A stretch of DNA of 27,805 nucleotides from Butyrivibrio sp. CAG:318 (GTDB lineage: Bacteria > Bacillota > Clostridia > Lachnospirales > Lachnospiraceae). A model generated the notes under the pieces. The model had not been told where the DNA came from and made no database searches. It was given only the letters and a program-made list of their open reading frames with translations. Location: assembly GCA_000431815.1 (NCBI GenBank), contig FR889213.1:1-27805 (forward strand). The letters are read 5' to 3'. The position numbers and the translations under genes were made by a program. Positions within the stretch are counted from its first letter, which is position 1, and every line of letters begins with the position of its first letter. Shown piece after piece: positions 14,715 through 21,120 of this stretch.

Positions 14715-16997
14715 TTATTGCTCTGCTTTCTTAAGTGCTCTCTTGTACGAAGCCTTCTTCATTGAGAACCACAATGCGCCCGAAATACATACTGATGAGT
14801 ATGCACCTACAACTATACCTACCATAATCGGTGCAGCAAATTCCCTGATTGAAGATACGCCGAGTATGAACAGAATGAGCACCATTATAAATGTGGTAAG
14901 TGATGTATTGATGCTTCGTGAAAGTGTCGAGGTAATACTTGCATTAACAACCTCAGCAAGTGACTCTTTCTGCATAACCTTCATATTCTCTCTGATTCGG
15001 TCAAAAATTACTATCGTCGCGTTAATTGAGTATCCGACGATTGTAAGTATACATGCGATAAACGTATTACCAACGCTTGTTCTGGATATTGCGTAATATC
15101 CGAGTACAAAAAGTACGTCATGTACAAGTGCAAGAATGGCACTTGTGGCAAACTTCATATCCCTGAATCTGATTGCTATGTAGATAAGCATACATACCGT
15201 AGCAACTATAATTGCAATTATGGCATCTCTTCTCATCTCTGAACTAACTGTTGCGCTTATGTTCTCATAGCTTACTTTATCACTGTCAGTCGTGTCGATT
15301 CCGAACTTATCTTCAAGCACAGCATTAAGTGCCGCACGCTGCTCGGTATCAAGCATCTGTGTCTTAAATACAATTGTATTATTACCCTTTACCTGCTGCT
15401 GTTGGACTGTCTTGCTTCCTGTAGCCTCTTTGATAAGAGGGATGATCTTGCTTTCAACTTCTTCAAGTGAATATTCTTCATTAAATGTTATGTTTGCGGA
15501 TGTACCGCCCGAAAATTCAAGGTCAAAATTGAATATTCCTTTACCATTGGTTCCGTTTACTACCATGAATGCAATACCGGTAGCAATAAGAAGTCCCGAT
15601 ATTGAGAAGAATATTTTTCTCTTGGCAACAACATGTAATGTCCTGACTTCTTTGGCTTTGCCATAGAGGCTCTGCTTACGGCATCCGAGATTGTAAAGAA
15701 GAAGGAGTACCCATCTTGATACAAGGAGTGATGTAAGCATTGAAAGCACAATACCAATTCCGAGTGTAACGGCAAATCCTCTTACCGGACCGGTTCCGAT
15801 TATTCCGAGAACGATTGCCGCGATAAGTGTTGTAACGTTACCGTCAATAATCGCTGAAAGCGATTTCTTGAAACCTGATTTGATAGCTCCTCTTACGGAC
15901 ATTCCTGCTGCCAGATCTTCCCTGATTCTGGCAAAAATAATTACATTGGCATCGACCGCCATACCGACGGACAATACAATACCGGCAATACCCGGAAGTG
16001 TAAGTGTGAGGTCAAACACGTTAAGAATAAGAAGCATTGCTCCCGTATATACAACGAGTGCTATATTAGCTGCAATACCCGGTATTCTGTAATATGCGAT
16101 CATAAATATGAACAAAAGTGCAAAACCGATCAATCCGGCAATAACACTTGTATGAATAGCTTCCTGGCCGAGTGTGGCACCCACAACCTTGGAGCTTATC
16201 TCCTCAAGTTCGACAGGAAGGGCACCTATTCTGATGTAAGAAGCAACATTTTTTGCTTCGTCAATGGAATCCATTCCGTTGATCACACCGGAACCGTCGG
16301 TAATCTGGTTGGTTACCGTCGGAACGCTTACGAATTCTCCATCGTAATATACACCGATTGACCAATGTTTCGTAGGTTTCACAGCCTTGCCTGTTGCAAC
16401 TTTAAATTTCTCTTTTCCGTCGGGGGTAAGATCAAATGCAACAACCGGTTCTTTTGTGCTACCTTGTTCTCCCTGATATACGCCCTCGCAGGCCTTGATG
16501 TCCTCACCTGTAAGAACTATCGATCCGTCTTTCTGAAGATCTTCAATACTTCTTGTCAGATGCCATCCGTATGCGTCCTTACCATCGGCATTCTTATACT
16601 TGCCATACTCGTAGTTAGCTGTTTTACCATCTTCTGCATACTGAAGGATGAAGTAAAGTGAACCCGGCTTACCAAGTTCCTCAAGAACAGCTTCAGCATC
16701 ATCCGCACCCGGTATTTCGATCGTTACTCTGTCTGTACCTTCCGAATAAACCTGTGCTCCATCATAGTTACCGAGACGCCGCTGCATCTTATATACCGTA
16801 TCGGATAGATCCTGTGAAGAAATATCTCCTACCGCACGGTATGTAATACTTACACCGCCTGCAAGGTCAAGTCCGAGAGTTATATTCTCCGCACTTCCCC
16901 TGTGTCCACCACCCCATCCGATAAGCACGGTGTAGCAGATTAAGCCGAGTGATGCAACAAGTGCAATCATGGCTATAATTTTTTTCCAAGCTTTCAT
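14715..16997 (-). CDS. secDF: SecDF fusion, protein-export membrane protein
   Basis: This 760-residue protein is SecD and SecF joined in one chain. Helix 1 is at about residues 7-27, followed by the SecD signature LGLDLAGGVSITY and a large extracytoplasmic P1 domain. The helices containing SVGMAVDANVIIFARIREDL follow. The SecF half begins near residue 470 (FFSISGLLIATGIAFMVV, FDLEFSGGT) and has its matching helix with VGYSINATIVIFDRIREN. About 12 membrane spans are expected. The RND-type complex uses the proton or sodium gradient to help pull preproteins through SecYEG. AGGAGG lies 5 nt before the ATG at 16997. A position directly after scfB is common in Clostridia. Confidence 0.95.
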   Translation of the reverse strand: MKAWKKIIAMIALVASLGLICYTVLIGWGGGHRGSAENITLGLDLAGGVSITYRAVGDISSQDLSDTVYKMQRRLGNYDGAQVYSEGTDRVTIEIPGADDAEAVLEELGKPGSLYFILQYAEDGKTANYEYGKYKNADGKDAYGWHLTRSIEDLQKDGSIVLTGEDIKACEGVYQGEQGSTKEPVVAFDLTPDGKEKFKVATGKAVKPTKHWSIGVYYDGEFVSVPTVTNQITDGSGVINGMDSIDEAKNVASYIRIGALPVELEEISSKVVGATLGQEAIHTSVIAGLIGFALLFIFMIAYYRIPGIAANIALVVYTGAMLLILNVFDLTLTLPGIAGIVLSVGMAVDANVIIFARIREDLAAGMSVRGAIKSGFKKSLSAIIDGNVTTLIAAIVLGIIGTGPVRGFAVTLGIGIVLSMLTSLLVSRWVLLLLYNLGCRKQSLYGKAKEVRTLHVVAKRKIFFSISGLLIATGIAFMVVNGTNGKGIFNFDLEFSGGTSANITFNEEYSLEEVESKIIPLIKEATGSKTVQQQQVKGNNTIVFKTQMLDTEQRAALNAVLEDKFGIDTTDSDKVSYENISATVSSEMRRDAIIAIIVATVCMLIYIAIRFRDMKFATSAILALVHDVLFVLGYYAISRTSVGNTFIACILTIVGYSINATIVIFDRIRENMKVMQKESLAEVVNASITSTLSRSINTSLTTFIMVLILFILGVSSIREFAAPIMVGIVVGAYSSVCISGALWFSMKKASYKRALKKAEQ

Positions 16998-17018
16998 ATT
17001 ATCCTCCTGAAAATTGTT

Positions 17019-18380
17019 TTATTCTGCAAGTGCGCACTTAATCATTATTGCACACTCAACTCTCTTCTGTTCAAGCTTACATGCTATGTCGTACGGTTCA
17101 TTGATATCCCCGTTGAAGTTGTAAGCATTTGCCGAACATCCGCCGCTGCAGAAAAATTTGCAGAAGCAGTCTTTGCATTTATCCTTGGTATACACATTAC
17201 AATGGTTAAATTGTTCTCTTATCTGTGGTGTCTTAATACCTTCAAAAACATTACCCATTATGTATTCTTCCTGACCAACAAACTGGTGGCACGGATAAAA
17301 ATCGCCCCACGGTGTTACCGCAAGATATTCGGTTCCGCAGCCGCAGCCCGACAGACGCTTGTACACGCACGGTCCGCCTTCAAGATCAATCATATAATGG
17401 AAGAAATTAAAACCTCGGCCTTCTTTCTCACGCTTGATCATCTCGACCGCAAGTTTATCGTATTCTTCGTATATCTGTGGAAGGTCTTCAGGTCTTAATG
17501 CATAATCCTCTGTATCATCTGCGACAACCGGTTCAACCGATATCTGCTTAAATCCTCTGTCGGCAAGATCCAGCACATCTTTGGAAAAATCAAGGTTATT
17601 ATGTGTAAATGTGCCTCTGACATAATAATTGGTCTGATTACGCGACTCGGCAGCTTTCTCAAACTTAGGCATTATCAGATCATAGCTTCCGGCGCCATTG
17701 CGGAACGGTCTCATCTTATCATGGACTTCCTTACGTCCATCCACGCTGAGCACAAGATTACCGCACTCTTTATTCACAAAATCAAGTATCTCATCATTGA
17801 GAAGTACTCCATTGGTAGTCATTGTGAAACGGAACTTCTTGTCATGTGTCTTCTCAAGTTCCCTTCCGTAAGCCACTATTTCCTTTACCACCTCAAAATT
17901 CATAAGAGGTTCTCCGCCAAAGAAGTCAACTTCAAGATTCCTTCTGTGTCCCGAATTGGCCACCAGAAAATCAAGTGCCTTCTTACCCACCTCGGCACTC
18001 ATAAGGGCTCGTCTTCCGTGATATTCGCCTTCCTCGGCAAAACAGTATTTGCATGCAAGATTACAGTCATGTGCTATGTGAAGGCACATCGCCTTGACTA
18101 CATTTTCCTGTGCTTTGCGCTCCGCAAACTGTTCTATACACGGTTCATAAATATCCTCCGTGAATAATACCTCGCCATCTTTAAGGGTCTGTATTTCATC
18201 ACAGGCTTCGTTAATTTCATCAATATCATATCTGTCAGAGAGCTTGTCCGCTATCTCTTTTCTTGAATTTTCCTGAAAAAGCGGAATAATGTCATATACT
18301 ATATCATCAACAACATGTACTGACCCGCTGTTTACGTCCAGCACGATATTGTATCCGTTGCTTTTATACTGGTGTATCAA
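17019..18380 (-). CDS. scfB: Radical SAM/SPASM maturase of the SCIFF peptide
   Basis: The 453-residue enzyme matches the SCIFF maturase family. The N-terminus (MIHQYKSNGYNIVLDVNSGS) begins an approximately 90-residue RRE-like peptide-binding region. The radical SAM cluster is C106-C110-C113 (HDCNLACKYCFAEEGEYHG), followed by FFGGEPLMN. A SPASM domain with auxiliary cluster cysteines follows: GCGCGTEY, FYPCHQF, CKDCFCKFFCSGGC and a late Cys (DIACK). It forms Cys-to-residue thioethers in the SCIFF precursor. The start codon is TTG at 18380 with AGGAGG 5 nt upstream; no ATG is suitably placed. It lies 21 nt before secDF and 104 nt after scfA, separated from scfA by a hairpin that could lower its expression relative to the peptide. 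Confidence 0.94.
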   Translation of the reverse strand: MIHQYKSNGYNIVLDVNSGSVHVVDDIVYDIIPLFQENSRKEIADKLSDRYDIDEINEACDEIQTLKDGEVLFTEDIYEPCIEQFAERKAQENVVKAMCLHIAHDCNLACKYCFAEEGEYHGRRALMSAEVGKKALDFLVANSGHRRNLEVDFFGGEPLMNFEVVKEIVAYGRELEKTHDKKFRFTMTTNGVLLNDEILDFVNKECGNLVLSVDGRKEVHDKMRPFRNGAGSYDLIMPKFEKAAESRNQTNYYVRGTFTHNNLDFSKDVLDLADRGFKQISVEPVVADDTEDYALRPEDLPQIYEEYDKLAVEMIKREKEGRGFNFFHYMIDLEGGPCVYKRLSGCGCGTEYLAVTPWGDFYPCHQFVGQEEYIMGNVFEGIKTPQIREQFNHCNVYTKDKCKDCFCKFFCSGGCSANAYNFNGDINEPYDIACKLEQKRVECAIMIKCALAE

Positions 18381-18423
18381 AATGTCCTCCTTGCAAAACT
18401 GCGTTTCGGTATTTCACACTAAG

Positions 18424-18459
18424 AAGAGAGTGCCGGTGTCTTCGTCCTCACACTCTCTT
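18424..18459 (-). repeat. Intercistronic hairpin between scfA and scfB
   Basis: AAGAGAGTG (18424-18432) and CACTCTCTT (18451-18459) make a perfect 9-bp stem around 18 nt. On the minus strand it lies between the scfA stop and the scfB ribosome binding site and has no following T-tract. It therefore looks more like a processing or stabilising element, or a partial attenuator, than a true terminator. Confidence 0.6.
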
Positions 18460-18484
18460 ACAGTCCTGCTTATTCAATATAAAA

Positions 18485-18625
18485 CTATTTGTTCTCGCAG
18501 CTCTGGTTACCAACTGTGCAAGATGTCTTACAAGCTGACTGGCATGATGTCTGGCACTCGCCACATCCGCCCTTCTTAGCTGATTCCTTAAGATTTCTTG
18601 TGTTAAGAGTCTTAATATGTTTCAT
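18485..18625 (-). CDS. scfA: SCIFF precursor peptide (six cysteines in forty-five residues)
   Basis: This 46-residue ribosomally made peptide is too short for most gene finders. It begins MKHIKTLNTRNLKESAKKGG and ends in a Cys-rich core with C21, C24, C28, C32, C36 and C43 (CGECQTSCQSACKTSC, then TVGNQSCENK). The cysteine count, spacing and the MKHIKTLNT leader match the SCIFF family of ranthipeptide precursors. The adjacent scfB is its maturase. In characterised SCIFF peptides one thioether joins a Cys to a Thr five residues on; C32 and T37 fit here. AGGAGG lies 7 nt before the ATG, and an extended -10 promoter lies at 18690-18698. The physiological role is not settled; secretion or signalling has been proposed. 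The family call is firm. Confidence 0.95.
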   Translation of the reverse strand: MKHIKTLNTRNLKESAKKGGCGECQTSCQSACKTSCTVGNQSCENK

Positions 18626-18689
18626 TATGTATCCTCCTTATGAAGCCCTGAACTATGTACAGAGCCTGCTTCTAAGTTATGCTTAGATG

Positions 18690-18698
18690 ATTATATCA
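18690..18698 (-). promoter_or_regulatory. Extended -10 promoter of the scfA-scfB-secDF-recJ-apt unit
   Basis: The minus strand reads TGATATAAT, a perfect -10 with the TG extension, and no strong -35 at 16-18 bp. Transcription should start near 18683, giving an untranslated leader of about 58 nt before scfA. It is the only convincing promoter seen upstream of this five-gene block. Confidence 0.65.
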
Positions 18699-18756
18699 TA
18701 TCGCTTGAAATAATAAAAGTATTTTTTATCTTTTTTTAGATATGCTTTCTGCCACT

Positions 18757-19341
18757 TTAATCCCTGGCAAACTGCTTTATGGCAAATCCATTGGAATAAT
18801 CGGCATCGAAATTTCCCGACAGTTCGACTCCGGATGTATTGACCGTACTGAATTTATAACACATACAATCTCCCTGCCATCCGGTAAATTTCAGGTCAAC
18901 AGGTATCTCATCATATAATTCATATCCGGTCTGTGTCATATAATATCGAAGGCTTAATGAACTCATCGAAGATGCCTGTATTATCTTGCCGCTCACACAG
19001 TCAAGGACATCCGTGACTTCATTTCCCGACCCGGTTGTGTATCTTATAGCACATTTTGAACTGTCATCAGCCCATACCGTTTCAAGCTTATCGGTTGTCC
19101 ATTCATAATACCTCAGTTTATTCCCATCCGTTCTCTGGGACACCCTGTACCTGGATGAATCTCCGGAAACAGTGTGTTTGATATAGAGAGTTATATTTCC
19201 ATCCGGAGATACCGTACGTTCCTGAAGAAAATACAAATCATCTTTCAGCACATAATACGCCACCCCGAGTACCGCTGCAACTGTTATAAGCATGATTATT
19301 ATAAGCGGTGTGTATTTCTTTGTTCTGTTTCTGCGGCTCAT
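18757..19341 (-). CDS. Unknown protein with one N-terminal membrane anchor
   Basis: The 194-residue product has a basic start (MSRRNRTKKY), a hydrophobic anchor at about residues 11-31, and an extracytoplasmic domain of roughly 160 residues. That domain looks beta-rich (RTVSPDGNITLYIKH, YRVSQRTDG, WADDSSKCAIRYTTGSG) and contains four cysteines. The SPDGNITLYI and WADDSSKCAIRY stretches resemble strands of repeated beta-sheet proteins, but I do not recognise a family. AGGAGG lies 4 nt before the ATG. The start is 33 nt downstream of a tRNA terminator and I see no promoter in between, so expression may depend on readthrough, including from the duplicated promoter in the left palindrome arm. Function is not assignable. 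Confidence 0.8.
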   Translation of the reverse strand: MSRRNRTKKYTPLIIIMLITVAAVLGVAYYVLKDDLYFLQERTVSPDGNITLYIKHTVSGDSSRYRVSQRTDGNKLRYYEWTTDKLETVWADDSSKCAIRYTTGSGNEVTDVLDCVSGKIIQASSMSSLSLRYYMTQTGYELYDEIPVDLKFTGWQGDCMCYKFSTVNTSGVELSGNFDADYSNGFAIKQFARD

Positions 19342-19374
19342 AATGCCTCCTGTGTAAGAATAATCCTGTATATC

Positions 19375-19403
19375 AAAAATACCGTAAACACTGTTTACGG
19401 TAT
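19375..19403 (-). terminator. Rho-independent terminator of the left tRNA-Leu locus
   Basis: ATACCGTAAACA (19379-19390) and TGTTTACGGTAT (19392-19403) are perfect 12-base complements with one base between, so the effective stem is about 10 bp. On the minus strand it ends in TTTTT (19375-19379). It starts 6 nt past the end of the tRNA-Leu remnant and is presumably the terminator of the tRNA that once stood there. Confidence 0.85.
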
Positions 19404-19408
19404 TAAAG

Positions 19409-19442
19409 TGCAGTCGGCGGGACTTGAACCCGCACCCCTCCG
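19409..19442 (-). pseudogene. 3' remnant of a second tRNA-Leu isoacceptor
   Basis: The minus strand from 19442 to 19409 reads TCGGAGGGGTGC, then GGGTTCAAGTCCCGC, then CGACTGCA. This is the end of a tRNA variable arm, a complete T arm (GCGGG/CCCGC) and the 3' acceptor strand CGACTGC with discriminator A. The acceptor strand matches the intact tRNA-Leu genes nearby, but the T stem differs (GCGGG/CCCGC here, GTGGG/CCCAT there). The D arm, anticodon arm and 5' half are absent; sequence from the palindrome replaces them upstream of the CGGAGG junction. It keeps its own terminator but cannot make a tRNA. Confidence 0.85.
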
Positions 19443-19464
19443 ATTAATAATAAAATTTTATGTT

Positions 19465-19493
19465 ATTCTATCATATATCCGCGGATTTATCAA
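19465..19493 (-). promoter_or_regulatory. Duplicated zinc-ribbon-gene promoter, inverted in the left arm
   Basis: This is the exact mirror copy of the promoter at 19938-19966: TTGATA (19488-19493), 17 bp, TAGAAT (19465-19470) with a TG extension, reading leftward. It would start near 19458 and run through the tRNA remnant into the terminator at 19375-19403 and towards the unknown gene starting at 19341. Confidence 0.7.
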
Positions 19494-19513
19494 TTGATGC
19501 AGAAAATTTTACG

Positions 19514-19542
19514 AAAATAAAAATACCCCGGATAAACCGAGG
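19514..19542 (-). terminator. Terminator of the left tRNA-Leu(CAG) copy
   Basis: This is the mirror copy of the terminator at 19889-19917: CCTCGG and CCGGGG stem with a TTTAT loop, then TATTTTTATTTT on the minus strand, 21 nt after the tRNA. Confidence 0.8.
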
Positions 19543-19563
19543 CAATAAAATAATAAAAAGAAG

Positions 19564-19647
19564 TGCAGTCGATGGGACTTGAACCCACACCCACGTAAGC
19601 GGACATGAACCTGAATCATGCGCGTATGCCAATTCCGCCACGACTGC
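19564..19647 (-). tRNA. tRNA-Leu(CAG), left copy
   Basis: This 84-nt class II tRNA has acceptor GCAGTCG/CGACTGC, D arm GCGGAATTGGCATACGC, anticodon arm CATGA-TTCAGGT-TCATG with anticodon CAG (reads CTG), a long variable arm (TCCGCTTACGTGGG), T arm with GGGTTCAAGTCCC and discriminator A. CCA is not encoded. It is identical to the plus-strand copy at 19784-19867 but has its own promoter in the spacer. Confidence 0.95.
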
Positions 19648-19682
19648 TTATGTAACTACGCTGTTTACCAGCGACGATAGCT

Positions 19683-19711
19683 ATCATACCATATCCGTTT
19701 TATAATTGCAA
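19683..19711 (-). promoter_or_regulatory. Promoter of the left tRNA-Leu
   Basis: TTGCAA (19706-19711), 17 bp, TATGAT (19683-19688) on the minus strand. Transcription would start near 19676, leaving about 29 nt of leader that contains a CGCTG/CAGCG hairpin (19659-19673). It differs from the promoter of the right copy, so the spacer is not part of the palindrome. Confidence 0.7.
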
Positions 19712-19744
19712 CCCCTAAAATAATTTTTTTCAATTTTTTTATTC

Positions 19745-19773
19745 TTGACACATAACGCCGGGAATGATATTAT
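19745..19773 (+). promoter_or_regulatory. Promoter of the right tRNA-Leu
   Basis: TTGACA (19745-19750, perfect), 17 bp, TATTAT (19768-19773). The start point falls near 19780, a few bases before the tRNA 5' end at 19784. Confidence 0.88.
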
Positions 19774-19783
19774 TATAAAGCTT

Positions 19784-19867
19784 GCAGTCGTGGCGGAATT
19801 GGCATACGCGCATGATTCAGGTTCATGTCCGCTTACGTGGGTGTGGGTTCAAGTCCCATCGACTGCA
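19784..19867 (+). tRNA. tRNA-Leu(CAG), right copy
   Basis: It has the same 84-nt class II cloverleaf as the left copy: loop TTCAGGT gives anticodon CAG, with a long variable arm, discriminator A and no encoded CCA. It has a near-consensus promoter directly upstream and a terminator 21 nt downstream. It lies in the right arm of the inverted repeat and is probably the original copy, because its downstream flank continues naturally into the gene at 20001. Confidence 0.96.
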
Positions 19868-19888
19868 CTTCTTTTTATTATTTTATTG

Positions 19889-19917
19889 CCTCGGTTTATC
19901 CGGGGTATTTTTATTTT
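19889..19917 (+). terminator. Terminator of the right tRNA-Leu
   Basis: CCTCGG (19889-19894) pairs with CCGGGG (19900-19905), including one G-T pair, around TTTAT; then TATTTTTATTTT. Confidence 0.8.
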
Positions 19918-19937
19918 CGTAAAATTTTCTGCATCAA

Positions 19938-19966
19938 TTGATAAATCCGCGGATATATGATAGAAT
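19938..19966 (+). promoter_or_regulatory. Promoter of the zinc-ribbon membrane protein gene
   Basis: TTGATA (19938-19943), 17 bp, TAGAAT (19961-19966), each matching consensus at five of six positions, with a TG one base before the -10. Transcription would start near 19973 and give a leader of about 28 nt. Confidence 0.8.
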
Positions 19967-20000
19967 AACATAAAATTTTATTATTAATCGGAGGTATCCT

Positions 20001-21062
20001 ATGTTTTGTATTTATTGTGGTAAAGAAATACCGGATGGAACAGTGTGTGAATGCCGTAAGAATCCGGTATCTGTGCCTGATACACAGAAGACACCGGCAG
20101 CTGATACACAGGCTGCGGATAACGGACAGGCAGCTGCAAGTGAGGCTCCTTACGGAAACTTTACATATAATCCCAATCCTGCACCGGACAATAACTATAA
20201 CAATGTCTACAATAATAATTTTAATAACTTTAATAATCCTTCCGGCCAGGCGGCATTTAACACAACATATTCGTCGGTGCCGCTAAGCGAACGCCACGTC
20301 GCCATCAAAAAGGTTATGGCATCACCTCTCGCTCTGATTGCAGCCATACTGTATTCTGTCGGAACCGCTTGTTCAGTTTTCAACGGATTTAACATAAGTA
20401 TATTCTCAATACTTACATTGGTGGCTCTCTGGGTTACATACTCGGCAGCAAAGAAAGATGGACCGCTTAAGTCATCAGGTTTTACCATTGCATCCGGTCT
20501 TACCATTGCACAGATAGTCCTTATGTCTGTCGCATATGTTAGTATCGCTGCCGTTCTTATACTTTTTGCATGCATACCGGGTGAGCTTGCAGAAGCATAT
20601 CCCGAAGCCGCCAAGTACATCGGTCAGGCTTTTGACATTACAATGCCGGCATCCATAGATTTGAACAGTGCAATATTCATCATCCTGCTGGTTGTATGGA
20701 CATGTATGTTCATATTCATTGTTTTCTATTATGCAACCTTACGTTCAAGCATAGTAAGTGTACGTTCGGAGCTGAATAACGAGGCGCCTAAGCACAAAAT
20801 AAGCATGTTTCCTCTTATCATACTTATATTAAGTTCCGTAATGTCAATTGCCAATTCTGTATATACGATAATCAACATTGACCATTACGCCGATATGTTT
20901 AACAATTTGCTGAATTCGTCGCTTGAATCCGCAGGCATCAATTACAAAATAAATATCAGTTTTGGAATAATCGGGCCAATCGGCTCATTATGTGTTGCCG
21001 TTTCCATGATTTTCATTGCTGTGTTGTTTATCAGAATAAGAAACAACCGCGAGAACGCGTGA
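20001..21062 (+). CDS. Zinc-ribbon polytopic membrane protein, function unknown
   Basis: The 353-residue product opens with a short zinc ribbon (MFCIYCGKEIPDGTVCECRK; C3, C6, C16 and C18 as likely ligands). A low-complexity linker follows, rich in Ala/Gln and then Asn/Tyr/Phe (about residues 53-80). The C-terminal part has about six membrane helices near 109-129, 132-150, 162-191, 222-246, 268-290 and 320-345. Proteins with an N-terminal zinc ribbon, a disordered linker and a membrane domain are common in Lachnospiraceae, and none that I can match here has a known role. GGAGG lies 6 nt before the ATG. It is monocistronic, with its own promoter and a strong terminator. The outer end of the palindrome arm stops within its ribosome binding site. 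Confidence 0.82.
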   Translation: MFCIYCGKEIPDGTVCECRKNPVSVPDTQKTPAADTQAADNGQAAASEAPYGNFTYNPNPAPDNNYNNVYNNNFNNFNNPSGQAAFNTTYSSVPLSERHVAIKKVMASPLALIAAILYSVGTACSVFNGFNISIFSILTLVALWVTYSAAKKDGPLKSSGFTIASGLTIAQIVLMSVAYVSIAAVLILFACIPGELAEAYPEAAKYIGQAFDITMPASIDLNSAIFIILLVVWTCMFIFIVFYYATLRSSIVSVRSELNNEAPKHKISMFPLIILILSSVMSIANSVYTIINIDHYADMFNNLLNSSLESAGINYKINISFGIIGPIGSLCVAVSMIFIAVLFIRIRNNRENA

Positions 21063-21077
21063 TAATATGCACAATGC

Positions 21078-21120
21078 AAAGCCGGCCGCATCATATCAGG
21101 TGCAGCCGGCTTTATTTATT
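21078..21120. terminator. Strong terminator between the zinc-ribbon gene and the fru operon
   Basis: AAAGCCGGC (21078-21086) pairs with GCCGGCTTT (21105-21113). The inner bases GCATC/GGTGC extend the stem, and TTTATTTATTT follows on the plus strand. It overlaps the fruR stop codon (21116-21118), so it probably also ends the minus-strand fru transcript, although the minus-strand T-tract is short. Confidence 0.85.

Larger units (their letters stand above)
19437..19647. repeat. Left arm of a perfect 211-bp inverted repeat
   Basis: Every base of 19437-19647 is the reverse complement of 19784-19994 (paired positions sum to 39431); I checked the arms line by line and found no mismatch. The arm holds tRNA-Leu(CAG), its terminator and a copy of the promoter of the gene at 20001. 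The inner edge is exactly the tRNA 5' end; the outer edge is the CGGAGG shared with the remnant tRNA. Confidence 0.97.
19784..19994. repeat. Right arm of a perfect 211-bp inverted repeat
   Basis: Reverse complement of 19437-19647 with no mismatch, separated from it by a 136-bp unique spacer (19648-19783). It contains tRNA-Leu(CAG), its terminator, and the promoter and ribosome binding site core (CGGAGG) of the gene at 20001. Identity stops at 19994, six bases before that gene's ATG. Confidence 0.97.

Noticed and set aside
14554..15096. A 180-codon plus-strand frame antisense to recJ and secDF
   Set aside because: It crosses the junction of two real genes on the other strand and has no coding signature.
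17601..18167. A 188-codon plus-strand frame antisense to scfB
   Set aside because: It is the shadow of a well-supported radical SAM gene, with no promoter or ribosome binding site.
18424..18459. A rho-independent terminator ending the scfA transcript
   Set aside because: The stem is followed by CTTAGTGTG on the minus strand, without a T-tract, and no separate promoter for scfB is visible; a partial or processing element fits better.
19745..19960. A 71-codon plus-strand open frame across the right tRNA-Leu
   Set aside because: It covers the tRNA, its promoter and its terminator and has no ribosome binding site; it is a by-product of those elements.
19437..19994. The inverted repeat as an insertion sequence or miniature transposon
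   Set aside because: There is no transposase, no target-site duplication at the outer ends, and the repeat consists of ordinary host elements (tRNA, terminator, promoter).
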